A stretch of DNA of 29,245 nucleotides. It comes from Bacteroidetes bacterium CG2_30_32_10 (GTDB lineage: Bacteria; Bacteroidota; Bacteroidia; Bacteroidales; CG2-30-32-10). How positions within the stretch are numbered: the stretch's first letter is position 1; every line of letters begins with the position of its first letter. The stretch spans positions 8,844-38,088 of the forward strand of contig MNXO01000031.1 of NCBI GenBank assembly GCA_001872995.1. The letters run 5' to 3'. The position numbers were made by a program, and so were the translations under genes. Positions 1-7,095 of this stretch are shown one piece after another. The notes beneath the pieces were generated by a model. That model saw only the letters and a program-made list of their open reading frames with translations. It was not told where the DNA came from and ran no database searches.

Positions 1-1
1 A

Positions 2-394
2 AACCCTGTTGAACAAGAAATAAACAATTCTGTTGTAAGCAAAAACGAACCTTTCCCTCAGAAACATATTATTGATAAGAAAGTAGCCGAAGTTGACCTT
101 CACATTGATGAATTGTTAGATAGCATTGAAGGAATGACAAACAACGAATTGTTAATGTTTCAAGTAAATTATTTTATAAAAATGCTTGAAAGTGCTATTG
201 TCAATAAATATTTTAAGATTATTTTCATACATGGAGTTGGCAATGGAAAATTGAAGGAAGAAGTAAGAAAAGTGCTAAAAGAATCCTATCCTTTTTTGAA
301 AGTATATGATGCTTCAATGGCAAAATATGGGGTTGGCGCCACAGAGGTTCAAATATCTGTTAATATAAATAACTCACAAAGTAAACAAAATTAA
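2..394 (+). CDS. C-terminal part of a DUF2027/Smr-domain protein (partial, 5' end outside window)
   Basis: The frame is open from the window edge to TAA at 392-394, so this is the last ~130 residues of a longer protein. The stretch VDLHIDEL is the start of an Smr domain (normally LDLHG in MutS2/Smr), followed by IFIHGVGNGKLKEEVRKVL, the second Smr signature. It ends with a short variable tail. In Bacteroidota, proteins pairing DUF2027 with a C-terminal Smr domain have this ending; the Smr fold binds or nicks nucleic acids in MutS2 and eukaryotic relatives, but the role of the DUF2027 version is not established. The first Smr motif has His-Ile where the classical form has His-Gly. An internal TTG at 113 could be taken for a start, but the conserved motif begins upstream, so it is not one. 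Confidence 0.8.
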   Translation, partial: NPVEQEINNSVVSKNEPFPQKHIIDKKVAEVDLHIDELLDSIEGMTNNELLMFQVNYFIKMLESAIVNKYFKIIFIHGVGNGKLKEEVRKVLKESYPFLKVYDASMAKYGVGATEVQISVNINNSQSKQN

Positions 395-760
395 AGCAAG
401 CCGTTCTATCGCCTTACACTAACACTGTGGGGAGGAAAGTCCGGGCAACAAAGAGTGCCATACTTCCTAACAGGAAGCCGTTACAAGAAATTGTGATGCG
501 AGATAGTGCCACAGAAAAATACCACCTTAGCGAAAGCAAAGGAAAGGGTGAAAACGCGAGGTAAGAGCTCACGACGCAAATAGGTAACTATATGCGGGGG
601 TAAACCTTATGGGTTGAAAGACCAAATATACTGGAGAATGAGGGCTACTCGTCCAATTCCAGGGGGTAGGTTGCTAGAGGCAAGGTGCGAATCTTGTCCC
701 AGATAAATGATAGAAGTCTCGATTTTAATCGAGATACAGAACCCGGCTTATAGGTTTGCT
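395..760 (+). ncRNA. rnpB: RNase P RNA (bacterial type A-like)
   Basis: This is the catalytic RNA of RNase P, which trims tRNA 5' leaders. Universally conserved blocks are present in order: GAGGAAAGTCCGGGC (432-446), ACAGAA (511-516), AGATAAATGATAG (701-713) and ACAGAACCCGGCTTATAG (736-753). The ends are set by helix P1: AGCAAGCC (395-402) pairs with GGTTTGCT (753-760) with one G-U pair. A run of T from 761 makes P1 double as the terminator. The gene begins at the base after the stop codon of the Smr-domain gene. I saw no clear -7 element in front of it, so it may be processed out of a longer transcript. Confidence 0.96.
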
Positions 761-776
761 TTTTTTGTTTTTTTTT
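761..776 (+). terminator. T-tract after rnpB helix P1
   Basis: Helix P1 closes at 760 and is followed at once by T-rich sequence interrupted only by single G residues. This is the form of an intrinsic terminator for the RNase P RNA. Confidence 0.6.
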
Positions 777-778
777 GC

Positions 779-809
779 TTGCAAATCTTCAATTTATTAT
801 GTAGTTTTG
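779..809 (+). promoter_or_regulatory. Bacteroidota-type promoter of the lipoprotein gene at 825
   Basis: A -7 element TAGTTTTG lies at 802-809 and a -33 TTG at 779-781, spaced by 20 nt. The inferred transcription start is near 816, giving a very short leader before the ATG at 825. Confidence 0.6.
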
Positions 810-824
810 AAATAAAAAAAATTT

Positions 825-1526
825 ATGAAAAATTTAAATATACTATTATTCATACAGAGTGTATTTATTGTTTTTTTTATAACAGCTTGTGCCTCTAACG
901 AAGCTGCTAATTCGGACAAAGTAAGCCAATCTGAAATATATCAATCATACTCTGTAAGTTATAATGCTGGCGATATGGAATTATCAGCAAGAGTAACATT
1001 TAGATTCGCTGGTTCTAATGGAACTACCTTGTTATTGGTTAAACCAAGTACCGTGCTGTTCAATAATGAAGAAATGCCTATGGATCACGGTTCTTTTGCA
1101 GGTACTTTTTATGAAATTAATAAGCAATCCGATTTTATTAAAACAGCTTCTTTTTTGTATGTGAATAATGATAAAAAAACATACAATAATAAAATAATCA
1201 TGGAGCCTATTGAAATTATTAATTATTATCCAAAATTAGACACTTTACAAAATTATACTATTACTTGGAATGGCTTACCGGTTGGTAATGCAGAAACAGT
1301 AACACTTTTTCTTGAAGATAAAAATTATCATACTGTTTCCACTTCCACGGGTATTGTTGGGGCAAATAGTCTTTCGTTTTCCCCTTCCGATTTAAAAGGT
1401 TTAACAAAGGGAGCGGCTAATATTACTATTTCTCGAAAAGCAAATTTTTCTCTCAAAGAAGGAACACATCTTGGAGGTAGCATTTATTATCTTTATACTT
1501 CAAAAAAAGTGGGGATAACCATTTAA
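825..1526 (+). CDS. Lipoprotein of unknown function
   Basis: A 233-residue protein with a lysine-containing N-terminus, a hydrophobic stretch and a lipobox FITAC at about residues 18-22, so it should be lipidated at Cys22 and anchored in the inner or outer membrane. The mature part is rich in Ser, Thr and Asn with alternating hydrophobic residues, which suggests a beta-sandwich; there is no motif I can name. It lies alone between rnpB and a strong terminator and has its own promoter directly upstream, so it is probably monocistronic. The ATG at 825 is chosen because the signal peptide starts there and the -7 element ends 15 nt earlier. I do not recognise the family. Confidence 0.75.
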   Translation: MKNLNILLFIQSVFIVFFITACASNEAANSDKVSQSEIYQSYSVSYNAGDMELSARVTFRFAGSNGTTLLLVKPSTVLFNNEEMPMDHGSFAGTFYEINKQSDFIKTASFLYVNNDKKTYNNKIIMEPIEIINYYPKLDTLQNYTITWNGLPVGNAETVTLFLEDKNYHTVSTSTGIVGANSLSFSPSDLKGLTKGAANITISRKANFSLKEGTHLGGSIYYLYTSKKVGITI

Positions 1527-1560
1527 AATTAATTGAAGAAAGGTTTTTTATTAAGGTAAC

Positions 1561-1599
1561 AAAAAAGGTTTTAACTATAATAAAGTTAAAACCTTTTTT
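1561..1599. terminator. Bidirectional terminator between lipoprotein gene and tRNA-Val
   Basis: Perfect 16-bp inverted repeat: AAAAAAGGTTTTAACT (1561-1576) and AGTTAAAACCTTTTTT (1584-1599) with a 7-nt loop. It has a T-tract on both strands, so it can stop transcription of the lipoprotein gene and of the tRNA on the minus strand, whose CCA end touches it. Confidence 0.9.
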
Positions 1600-1677
1600 T
1601 GGTGGGAGTTACTGGATTCGAACCAGTGACCCCCTGCTTGTAGGGCAGGTGCTCTAAACCAGCTGAGCTAAACTCCC
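1600..1677 (-). tRNA. tRNA-Val (anticodon UAC), CCA encoded
   Basis: Read on the minus strand: acceptor GGGAGTT pairs with AACTCCC, D arm GCTC/GAGC, anticodon stem CCTGC/GCAGG with loop CCTACAA, T arm ACTGG/CCAGT with loop TTCGAAT, discriminator A and an encoded CCA at 1602-1600. The anticodon TAC reads valine GUA/GUN codons. The base before the anticodon is C33 rather than the near-universal U33. A -7 element TATATTTG (1696-1689) with TTG 19 nt further upstream (1718-1716) lies just ahead of it. Confidence 0.93.
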
Positions 1678-1688
1678 AAAATGAGGTG

Positions 1689-1718
1689 CAAATATAAGTG
1701 ATTTTTTTTTATCTACAA
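1689..1718 (-). promoter_or_regulatory. Promoter of tRNA-Val
   Basis: On the minus strand, TTG (1718-1716), 19 nt, then TATATTTG (1696-1689), about 11 nt ahead of the tRNA 5' end at 1677. This matches the Bacteroidota -33/-7 pattern. Confidence 0.65.
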
Positions 1719-1780
1719 TAAAAAATAATTATATTTAAACTTTAATATTAATAAGCTGATTAATAGACACCTAAAAAACA

Positions 1781-3076
1781 TTAAATAATTTCTGCAACCA
1801 CATAAGTGCTACCACCAATAAAAACTAAATCATTTTTTTGGGCATTTTTTTGAGCATCCATCATTGCTTTTTTAACTGAAGAATACGTTTTCCCTTGTAG
1901 TTTATTCTTACTTGCCATAATTGCAAGATCGTTTACATCCATTCCTCTAGGTATATCTGCTTTACAAAAATAGTAGATTGCATCTTTTGGCAATAACTTC
2001 AACACCGATTCTACATTTTTATCATTTACTATTCCAATAACAAAGTGCAACGTATTGTGTTGTGTAATATCAATTTGTCTTAACACTTCGTTAATTCCAT
2101 CTTCGTTATGCCCCGTATCGCAGATAGTTAATGGATGATGCGAAAGTATTTGCCATCTTCCATATAGTCCTGTATTGTTAATAACGTTTTCAATACCATT
2201 GTAAATAGATTCATTGGTAATTTGAAATTTTAATGATTTAATGATTTCAATTGATTTCAAGACTGTCTTAATGTTCTTCAGCTGATATAAAGCTGTTAAT
2301 CCCATACGAAGATTTTGATAAGCTAAAGAATTGAATTTATAAACATCTATCGTTAGCTTATTGTTTTCATTAGAGGGTTGTTGAATGTTACGAATTTGAT
2401 ATTCTGCATCAGCAAAATAAATAGGAGCATTACACTCAGTTGCTTTTTTTATAAATACAGGCTTAGACATTAAATTGCTTTCACCAATTACTACAGGAGT
2501 GCTATTTTTGATAATACCTGATTTTTCATAAGCAATTTCTTCAATGGTATTACCCAATAAATTAGTATGATCATAGCCAATATTTGTTATAACAGAGAGC
2601 AAGGGAGAAATAATATTGGTGGAATCGAGACGACCTCCTAAGCCTGTTTCTATAACAGCAATATCAACCTTTTCCTCTTTAAAATATTGAAAAGCCATAC
2701 CTACCGTTGTTTCAAAAAAAGACGGTTGTATGCGTTCGAACTCATTTTGGTATTTGTTGATAAAATTAACAACGTAGGTTTCGGGAATCATTTTCCCGTT
2801 TATTTTGATTCTTTCTCTAAAATCTTTGAGGTGTGGCGAAGTATATAGACCCACTTTTAATCCACTTTCTTGCAAAATAGAAGCTATAAAGTGCGACACA
2901 GAACCTTTTCCGTTTGTGCCAGCAATATGAATGCTTTTAAAAGATTGATAAGGATGGTTTAAAAGATTGCATAATGCAATAGTGTTGTTTAAGTCTGCTT
3001 TATAAGCAGCAGCACCAACTCTATGAAACATTGGAAGCTGACTGTACAGATATTCCAATGCTTGTTTATAATTCAT
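1781..3076 (-). CDS. folC: Bifunctional folylpolyglutamate/dihydrofolate synthase
   Basis: A 431-residue cytosolic ligase of the Mur ligase fold. It joins glutamate to dihydropteroate (DHFS) and extends folate polyglutamate chains (FPGS) using ATP. The P-loop GTNGKGS is at residues 53-59, followed by the SPHL motif (about residue 80) and ETGLGGRLDSTN, the Mg/ATP-binding segment. The C-terminal domain carries the DTGHN block typical of the family. Length is normal. The start overlaps the stop of the tonB-like gene (3076 is shared), so it is translated from the end of the exbB-exbD-tonB transcript. Folate synthesis and energy transduction have no obvious functional link; the order is one I associate with Bacteroidota. 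Confidence 0.95.
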   Translation of the reverse strand: MNYKQALEYLYSQLPMFHRVGAAAYKADLNNTIALCNLLNHPYQSFKSIHIAGTNGKGSVSHFIASILQESGLKVGLYTSPHLKDFRERIKINGKMIPETYVVNFINKYQNEFERIQPSFFETTVGMAFQYFKEEKVDIAVIETGLGGRLDSTNIISPLLSVITNIGYDHTNLLGNTIEEIAYEKSGIIKNSTPVVIGESNLMSKPVFIKKATECNAPIYFADAEYQIRNIQQPSNENNKLTIDVYKFNSLAYQNLRMGLTALYQLKNIKTVLKSIEIIKSLKFQITNESIYNGIENVINNTGLYGRWQILSHHPLTICDTGHNEDGINEVLRQIDITQHNTLHFVIGIVNDKNVESVLKLLPKDAIYYFCKADIPRGMDVNDLAIMASKNKLQGKTYSSVKKAMMDAQKNAQKNDLVFIGGSTYVVAEII

Positions 3077-3927
3077 TAGTTTTGTCGAATAAAGATATAA
3101 GTAATTGTTCCTTTTTGTTCTTCTGCTGCATTAGGGTTTGCATTAAATTTCGATTTTAAAGCAGCGTCTTCTGCTAATTTCCATAAATCTTGAGCGGTTG
3201 TAGTTGTTCCTTTAGCACCTGCATCAGCTTTAACAACAGTTCCATATTTATCCACTGTAATAGTAACAACAACTTTTCCTGTTTCATTAGAGTTATAAAT
3301 AGGTTTTGTTAAATTATTTGGTTTGCGACCATTAAGACTGTAAGAAATGCCATTCCCAGGACCGTTTCCAATGCCAGTACCATCTCCATTTCCGTCTCCT
3401 CCAATTCCATCTCCAGGGTTACCATAGTGGTTTTTTGAGTTGAAGGTTCCATTAGGATTGCCTTGGTCGCCATTGCCATTGGTTTCTCCTTCATTTCCTC
3501 CTTTTGAGTTCTTTTTATATAGTGCAAGAGGATTTACGACAGGGACATTAATTTTTATAACATTTTTTGTTTCAACTTTTGTAACAGGGGCTTTTTTACT
3601 GGTTTTATTCCCTGTTTCAATGACTGGTGCATCTTCAGTATTTTGAGTTAGAACTTCTTTGGTGTCTGAGTTGTCTGATGTTTCAATGTCTCCATTGGTT
3701 TCATTGTTTTGTAAATCTACGGGTAAATAGTTTTCGGGTTGCACATCGCCCGAACCATTGTCAGAAGTGCCAAAATTAACTTCAATTCCCGAACCTCCAC
3801 CAACAGGGTAAGGAGGTATTGGTGTTTTGATAACCAATAATAAAAATACAAAAAACAAAGCTACGTGAACAACAATGGTTAGAACCATTGCATATACTTT
3901 ATTGATAGGTTCTGTGGTTGTTTGCAT
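3076..3927 (-). CDS. TonB-like energy transducer
   Basis: A 283-residue protein with one membrane segment near the N-terminus (about residues 14-34), a long periplasmic linker and a C-terminal TonB-type domain (about 205-283: GKVVVTITVDKYGTVVKADA and a final TYIF). The middle (about 140-200) is Gly/Asn/Asp-rich with repeated GNGDG/GIGNGPG units, presumably a flexible spacer crossing the periplasm in place of the Pro-rich spacer of E. coli TonB. With ExbB and ExbD just upstream it should couple the proton gradient to outer-membrane transport, although a TolA-like role with TolQ/R-type partners is possible. It is 4 bp downstream of exbD and abuts folC. Confidence 0.85.
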   Translation of the reverse strand: MQTTTEPINKVYAMVLTIVVHVALFFVFLLLVIKTPIPPYPVGGGSGIEVNFGTSDNGSGDVQPENYLPVDLQNNETNGDIETSDNSDTKEVLTQNTEDAPVIETGNKTSKKAPVTKVETKNVIKINVPVVNPLALYKKNSKGGNEGETNGNGDQGNPNGTFNSKNHYGNPGDGIGGDGNGDGTGIGNGPGNGISYSLNGRKPNNLTKPIYNSNETGKVVVTITVDKYGTVVKADAGAKGTTTTAQDLWKLAEDAALKSKFNANPNAAEEQKGTITYIFIRQN

Positions 3928-3931
3928 ATTA

Positions 3932-4330
3932 TTATTTCGTTGGATTAGTTGCTAATACCATTTTTATTTTAATTTTATTGCCTATTTGCAGAATATCTAC
4001 AAGGTCTTGAATGGTTAGTTCATTATCTATGCGAAGTACAACGGTAGGATCCACAATACCTGCGGTCTTCTTTACTATTTCTGTTTCAATATTATTAAAA
4101 GGAACAGCTTCATTGTTTATATAATAGAGCTTATCTTTTGTAACAGATAAGGATATTTGCTGTTTACTGATCGTTTGTGCAGGTGGCGATTTTGGAAGCA
4201 GCAATTTTATTACCGAAGGATTTGCCAACGTTGAAATAATCAGAAAGAACAACAATAAGAAAAACATAATGTCGTTCAAAGAGCCGGTATATACTTCGGC
4301 GGTGTATAATTTGTTTCTTCTTAGGTTCAT
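3932..4330 (-). CDS. exbD: ExbD/TolR-family biopolymer transport protein
   Basis: A 132-residue protein with a short cytosolic N-terminus, one membrane helix (about residues 19-37) and a periplasmic domain ending in the family motif ...LTIQDLVDILQIGNKIKIKMVLAT. The membrane-helix aspartate (Asp20, in SLNDIMFFLLLFF) is the proton-carrying residue of ExbD/TolR. It lies 1 bp from exbB and 4 bp from the tonB-like gene, so the three should form one motor complex in the inner membrane. Confidence 0.9.
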   Translation of the reverse strand: MNLRRNKLYTAEVYTGSLNDIMFFLLLFFLIISTLANPSVIKLLLPKSPPAQTISKQQISLSVTKDKLYYINNEAVPFNNIETEIVKKTAGIVDPTVVLRIDNELTIQDLVDILQIGNKIKIKMVLATNPTK

Positions 4331-4331
4331 T

Positions 4332-5045
4332 TTACGATTCTTTTTGCAATAAATCCATAAAATCTATAGCATTGTTTTCCATTTTAAAAATAACTTTATC
4401 GAGAAGTATATTTAAATAATGGTAACCAGCATAAGCAAGCACCCCAACGATAAGACCCGAAGCACTTGTAATCATTTTTTCGTATAAACCACCAGCAATA
4501 AGACCAATACTGATGTTATCGGCAAGGGAAATGTTGTAAAATATCTTGATAACACCCATAATGGTACCAATAAAACCAAGCATAGGTGCAATACCAGCAA
4601 CAATACCTAATATTTTAAGGTTTTTTTCAAGCTTTGATACTTCAAATTTACCAACACTTTCTATAGAGCGCTCTATTTCGCTAATTGGTCTGCCAATGCG
4701 ATTGATACCTTTTTCTACCATTCGTGAAACAGGTGTATTGGTTGATTTGCAGAAAGCTTTGGCGGCATCAATTTTCATATTAAGAATAAAATCCTTGATA
4801 TTATTCATAAAATTGGTGTCTTCTCTACTTGCTTTTTTAATAGCTATCAATCGTTCAAAGAAAAAATAGACCGCCAACAAAGAAAGTATTACAATTGGTA
4901 TCATAATAATACCGCCTTTTTGCAATAAGTCTAATAACGAAAGACTTTGTGTGGTGGGCTGTGTGGTTAATTGTGTTACGGCTGTTTTAACCGTATCTTG
5001 AACATTAGAAGGTGTTTGTGTTATCTGTAAAAGGAGTCCGTACAT
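4332..5045 (-). CDS. exbB: ExbB/TolQ/MotA-family proton channel protein
   Basis: A 237-residue inner-membrane protein, first gene of the exbB-exbD-tonB-folC unit. An N-terminal Gln/Thr-rich segment is followed by a membrane helix (about 44-65), a cytosolic loop with ESVGKFEVSKLEKNLKILG, and two more helices (about 145-168 and 190-212). GIVAGIAPMLGFIGTIMGVI is the family signature. It forms the pentameric channel around ExbD that powers TonB. The start is kept at 5045; no clear TAnnTTTG element was found in the upstream 150 bp. Confidence 0.92.
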   Translation of the reverse strand: MYGLLLQITQTPSNVQDTVKTAVTQLTTQPTTQSLSLLDLLQKGGIIMIPIVILSLLAVYFFFERLIAIKKASREDTNFMNNIKDFILNMKIDAAKAFCKSTNTPVSRMVEKGINRIGRPISEIERSIESVGKFEVSKLEKNLKILGIVAGIAPMLGFIGTIMGVIKIFYNISLADNISIGLIAGGLYEKMITSASGLIVGVLAYAGYHYLNILLDKVIFKMENNAIDFMDLLQKES

Positions 5046-5164
5046 GCTTTTTTATATTTAATTTAAAAACTTATAAAATTAGTAATAATGTTTCTTTTAA
5101 TGGGAATGCTCAAATAAACTTTTCAACAACTTATTTGTTAATAACTTTAACGTAATTATTTGCA

Positions 5165-5256
5165 AAAAAGTGCACTTTTTGTAAAAATAATTTATTTATA
5201 AAAAACCACAACGTTCTAAAGTGTTGGTTTTTTGAATTTAAGCCGAGGTGCTTAAA
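5165..5256. promoter_or_regulatory. Cluster of palindromes in the exbB-siaB divergent intergenic region
   Basis: The 380-bp gap between exbB (minus) and the SiaB-like gene (plus) holds three symmetric elements: the perfect 16-bp palindrome AAAAAGTGCACTTTTT (5165-5180); a terminator-like hairpin with arms AAAAACCA (5201-5208) and TGGTTTTT (5225-5232); and TTTAAGC (5237-5243) with GCTTAAA (5250-5256) around a 6-nt loop. They could be operators for exbB or terminators of a short RNA. No protein-coding frame is convincing here. What they do is inference. Confidence 0.4.
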
Positions 5257-5339
5257 CAAACAAATAGCTGTATGCAATGTAAAATTAATAATTTTACCTC
5301 AATACCAAATAATAATTTTATTTTGGGAAAAATTTAGCA

Positions 5340-5371
5340 TTTGCATAATAAAAAAAAAACATGTAGTTTTG
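5340..5371 (+). promoter_or_regulatory. Promoter of the SiaB/SiaC-like unit
   Basis: TTTG at 5340-5343, a 20-nt spacer, then TAGTTTTG at 5364-5371: an exact match to the Bacteroidota housekeeping promoter. The transcription start is expected near 5378, about 48 nt before the ATG at 5426. Confidence 0.7.
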
Positions 5372-5425
5372 TTTTTTAAAACAAACGAATAATTAATAAA
5401 ATTGATTTTATAATTTATTCTATAA

Positions 5426-5977
5426 ATGTTGAATGATTCTGGTTCATTTTCAAATTCTGCAATGATGTCTGCATTGATAGATAATAACAATGTATTGTTT
5501 CATTACGAAGGAGCAATGGAGCATAGAACAATAGATGTTATTTTGAAAAACGCAATTAAAGCGTTGGATAATTCGGGTATTGAAAAATATCTTCAGAAAA
5601 GAGCCTTTAGAATTATAATGGAGAGCTTAGAGAATATTCAAAAACATTCTGACAATGCCTATGGAGGACATTCTTATTCTGAATTTAGCTTAATGAAAAA
5701 CAAAAAAGAATTAATTTTTAAAACATCAAATACAATATTAAATACGGATAAAAAAGAAATACAAGCTAAGATTGAAGAAATTAACCGAGCAAGTGGTCCA
5801 ACTTTAAAACAAATGCAAGAAATTAAACTTACAACTGGAGAATTGACACCCAAAGGAGGCTCTGGTATTGGCTTAATTAACATTGCAATACGTTCAAACA
5901 ACAAACTTGATTATAAATTTGAAACAATAGATACTAAAACATCTCATTTTATTTTACAGATAAAAATAAATATTTAA
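5426..5977 (+). CDS. SiaB-family (DUF6272) protein kinase
   Basis: A 183-residue cytosolic protein with a histidine-kinase-like ATPase fold. An N-box is visible as ESLENIQKHSD (Glu66 and Asn70) and a G-box as KGGSGIGLINIAI (about residues 143-155). There is no sensor, transmembrane or phospho-acceptor His domain, as expected for SiaB, an anti-sigma-like kinase that phosphorylates SiaC on Ser/Thr. In Pseudomonas, SiaA-SiaD use this switch to control a diguanylate cyclase and aggregation. The next gene, 12 bp downstream, encodes the expected target. Neither a SiaA-like phosphatase nor a diguanylate cyclase is in the window, so what the switch controls here is unknown. Confidence 0.85.
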   Translation: MLNDSGSFSNSAMMSALIDNNNVLFHYEGAMEHRTIDVILKNAIKALDNSGIEKYLQKRAFRIIMESLENIQKHSDNAYGGHSYSEFSLMKNKKELIFKTSNTILNTDKKEIQAKIEEINRASGPTLKQMQEIKLTTGELTPKGGSGIGLINIAIRSNNKLDYKFETIDTKTSHFILQIKINI

Positions 5978-5989
5978 TAAATCATATCT

Positions 5990-6394
5990 ATGGAAGCACT
6001 TATAATAAAAGCAGAAGATTTTACCCCTTCAATCATCTTAAATCCAAATAAAAACAAATTTGAAATAGCTGGTAAATCTCGCCCCGAAAATGTTAAAGAC
6101 TTTTATGAACCCGTTATTAATTGGTTTGATAAAAACACATCTTCTCTTGTTGAAAATTTTAAGGACTTTTATAATGATTCTAATCCTTTTAAATTCGACT
6201 TTAAATTAGTTTATTTTAACTCTTCTACTTCAAAAATGCTGTATGACATACTGAAGAAAATAAAAAATATACAAAATCAAGGGATTTCAGTACAAATAAA
6301 CTGGTATTACAATGAAGAAGATGAAGAAATCTTAGAATCGGGAGACGAACTTTCTAAAGCAGTTAATATTCCTTTTAATTATATTGAGATATAA
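5990..6394 (+). CDS. SiaC-family (DUF1987) regulatory phosphoprotein
   Basis: A 134-residue protein with a STAS-like (anti-sigma-antagonist-like) character. The family motif FKLVYFNSSTSKMLYDIL (about residues 71-88) contains the presumed phosphorylation site: by alignment from memory Ser78 falls where Pseudomonas SiaC has Thr68. The second half (NWYYNEEDEEILESGDELS) matches the acidic segment usual in DUF1987. It is co-transcribed with the SiaB-like kinase 12 bp upstream and followed by a strong terminator, so the two form a complete two-gene unit. In its unphosphorylated state a SiaC protein binds and activates a partner (a diguanylate cyclase in Pseudomonas); the partner here is not seen. 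Confidence 0.87.
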   Translation: MEALIIKAEDFTPSIILNPNKNKFEIAGKSRPENVKDFYEPVINWFDKNTSSLVENFKDFYNDSNPFKFDFKLVYFNSSTSKMLYDILKKIKNIQNQGISVQINWYYNEEDEEILESGDELSKAVNIPFNYIEI

Positions 6395-6449
6395 ATGTAT
6401 GATTTGTGGTTAGTTATTTATTAAGCAACTTCCTATAATTATCATAATA

Positions 6450-6483
6450 AAAAAGCCGAATAACAATAATTATTCGGCTTTTT
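6450..6483. terminator. Bidirectional terminator between siaC-like gene and ssb
   Basis: A perfect 14-bp inverted repeat, AAAAAGCCGAATAA (6450-6463) and TTATTCGGCTTTTT (6470-6483), 6-nt loop, with T-tracts on both strands. It separates two convergent genes. Confidence 0.9.
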
Positions 6484-6507
6484 GTTTTAAGCAAATTTAA
6501 TCATACA

Positions 6508-6924
6508 TTAAAAAGGCAAATCGTCATCAGGAGCTGGAGCTATTGGCTCATTACTGGTAGTTTCTATGTTTGAATTATCCGAAGGAGCCCCTTTTTTATT
6601 TCCAACCATAGTCATATTGTCACCAATCACTTCCGTAACATATCTTTTGTTATTTTCTTTATCTTCCCAACTTCGAGTTCTAATTTTTCCCTCAATGTAG
6701 ATTTGAGCACCTTTTTTTAAATATTTTTCAGCTACATCAGCCAAGTTGCGCCATAAAACGATATTGTGCCATTCGGTTTGCTCTACTTTGTTGCCTTCTT
6801 TGTTTTTGTAGGTTTCGGTTGTTGCCAAAGAAAACGCAGCTTTTTTAACGCCACTGTCGAAATGTTGAATTTCTGGGTCTTTACCCAGATATCCTAATAA
6901 AATTACTTTATTGACTCCTGCCAT
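6508..6924 (-). CDS. ssb: Single-stranded DNA-binding protein
   Basis: A 138-residue SSB. The OB-fold (about residues 1-105) starts MAGVNKVILLGYLGKDPE and includes TEWHNIVLWRNLADVAEKYL and GAQIYIEGKIRTRSW, all family hallmarks. A short Asn/Ser/Pro-rich linker leads to the acidic tip DDDLPF, which recruits replication and repair proteins. The linker is shorter than in E. coli SSB, so total length is small. The gene is monocistronic: its promoter is directly upstream and a terminator sits 25 bp beyond the stop. A member of this size can be the chromosomal or a mobile-element SSB; the housekeeping context favours the former. Confidence 0.95.
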   Translation of the reverse strand: MAGVNKVILLGYLGKDPEIQHFDSGVKKAAFSLATTETYKNKEGNKVEQTEWHNIVLWRNLADVAEKYLKKGAQIYIEGKIRTRSWEDKENNKRYVTEVIGDNMTMVGNKKGAPSDNSNIETTSNEPIAPAPDDDLPF

Positions 6925-6957
6925 AGTTTTAAATTTTAGTTTAATAGATTAATAATA

Positions 6958-6989
6958 CAAATATATATTATAAATGTTTTGAAACCAAA
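6958..6989 (-). promoter_or_regulatory. Promoter of ssb
   Basis: On the minus strand TTTG (6989-6986), a 20-nt spacer, then TATATTTG (6965-6958), about 33 nt ahead of the ATG at 6924. This is a full match to the Bacteroidota consensus. Confidence 0.7.
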
Positions 6990-7095
6990 TTTTTTTTTGA
7001 TTGAAATTAACGAAAGGGTAAATTATTTTAGCGTGCATTAAAAATACTGTTTTTTTTATTTAATTAGGGTCGTTCATAATTTAGCCCACTTCAAG

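Noticed and set aside
707..898. Open frame of 63 codons on the plus strand
   Set aside because: It lies across the 3' end of rnpB and the promoter and start of the lipoprotein gene, and encodes Phe/Tyr/Cys-rich low-complexity sequence.
1600..1677. tRNA-Thr or another isotype instead of tRNA-Val
   Set aside because: The stems are unambiguous on the minus strand and fix the anticodon as TAC (Val); the odd base is at position 33, not within the anticodon.
3340..3500. Repetitive Gly/Asn codons taken as a possible DNA repeat array
   Set aside because: The repeats encode the spacer of the TonB-like protein in its frame and are irregular at DNA level; the overlapping frames on both strands are shadows.
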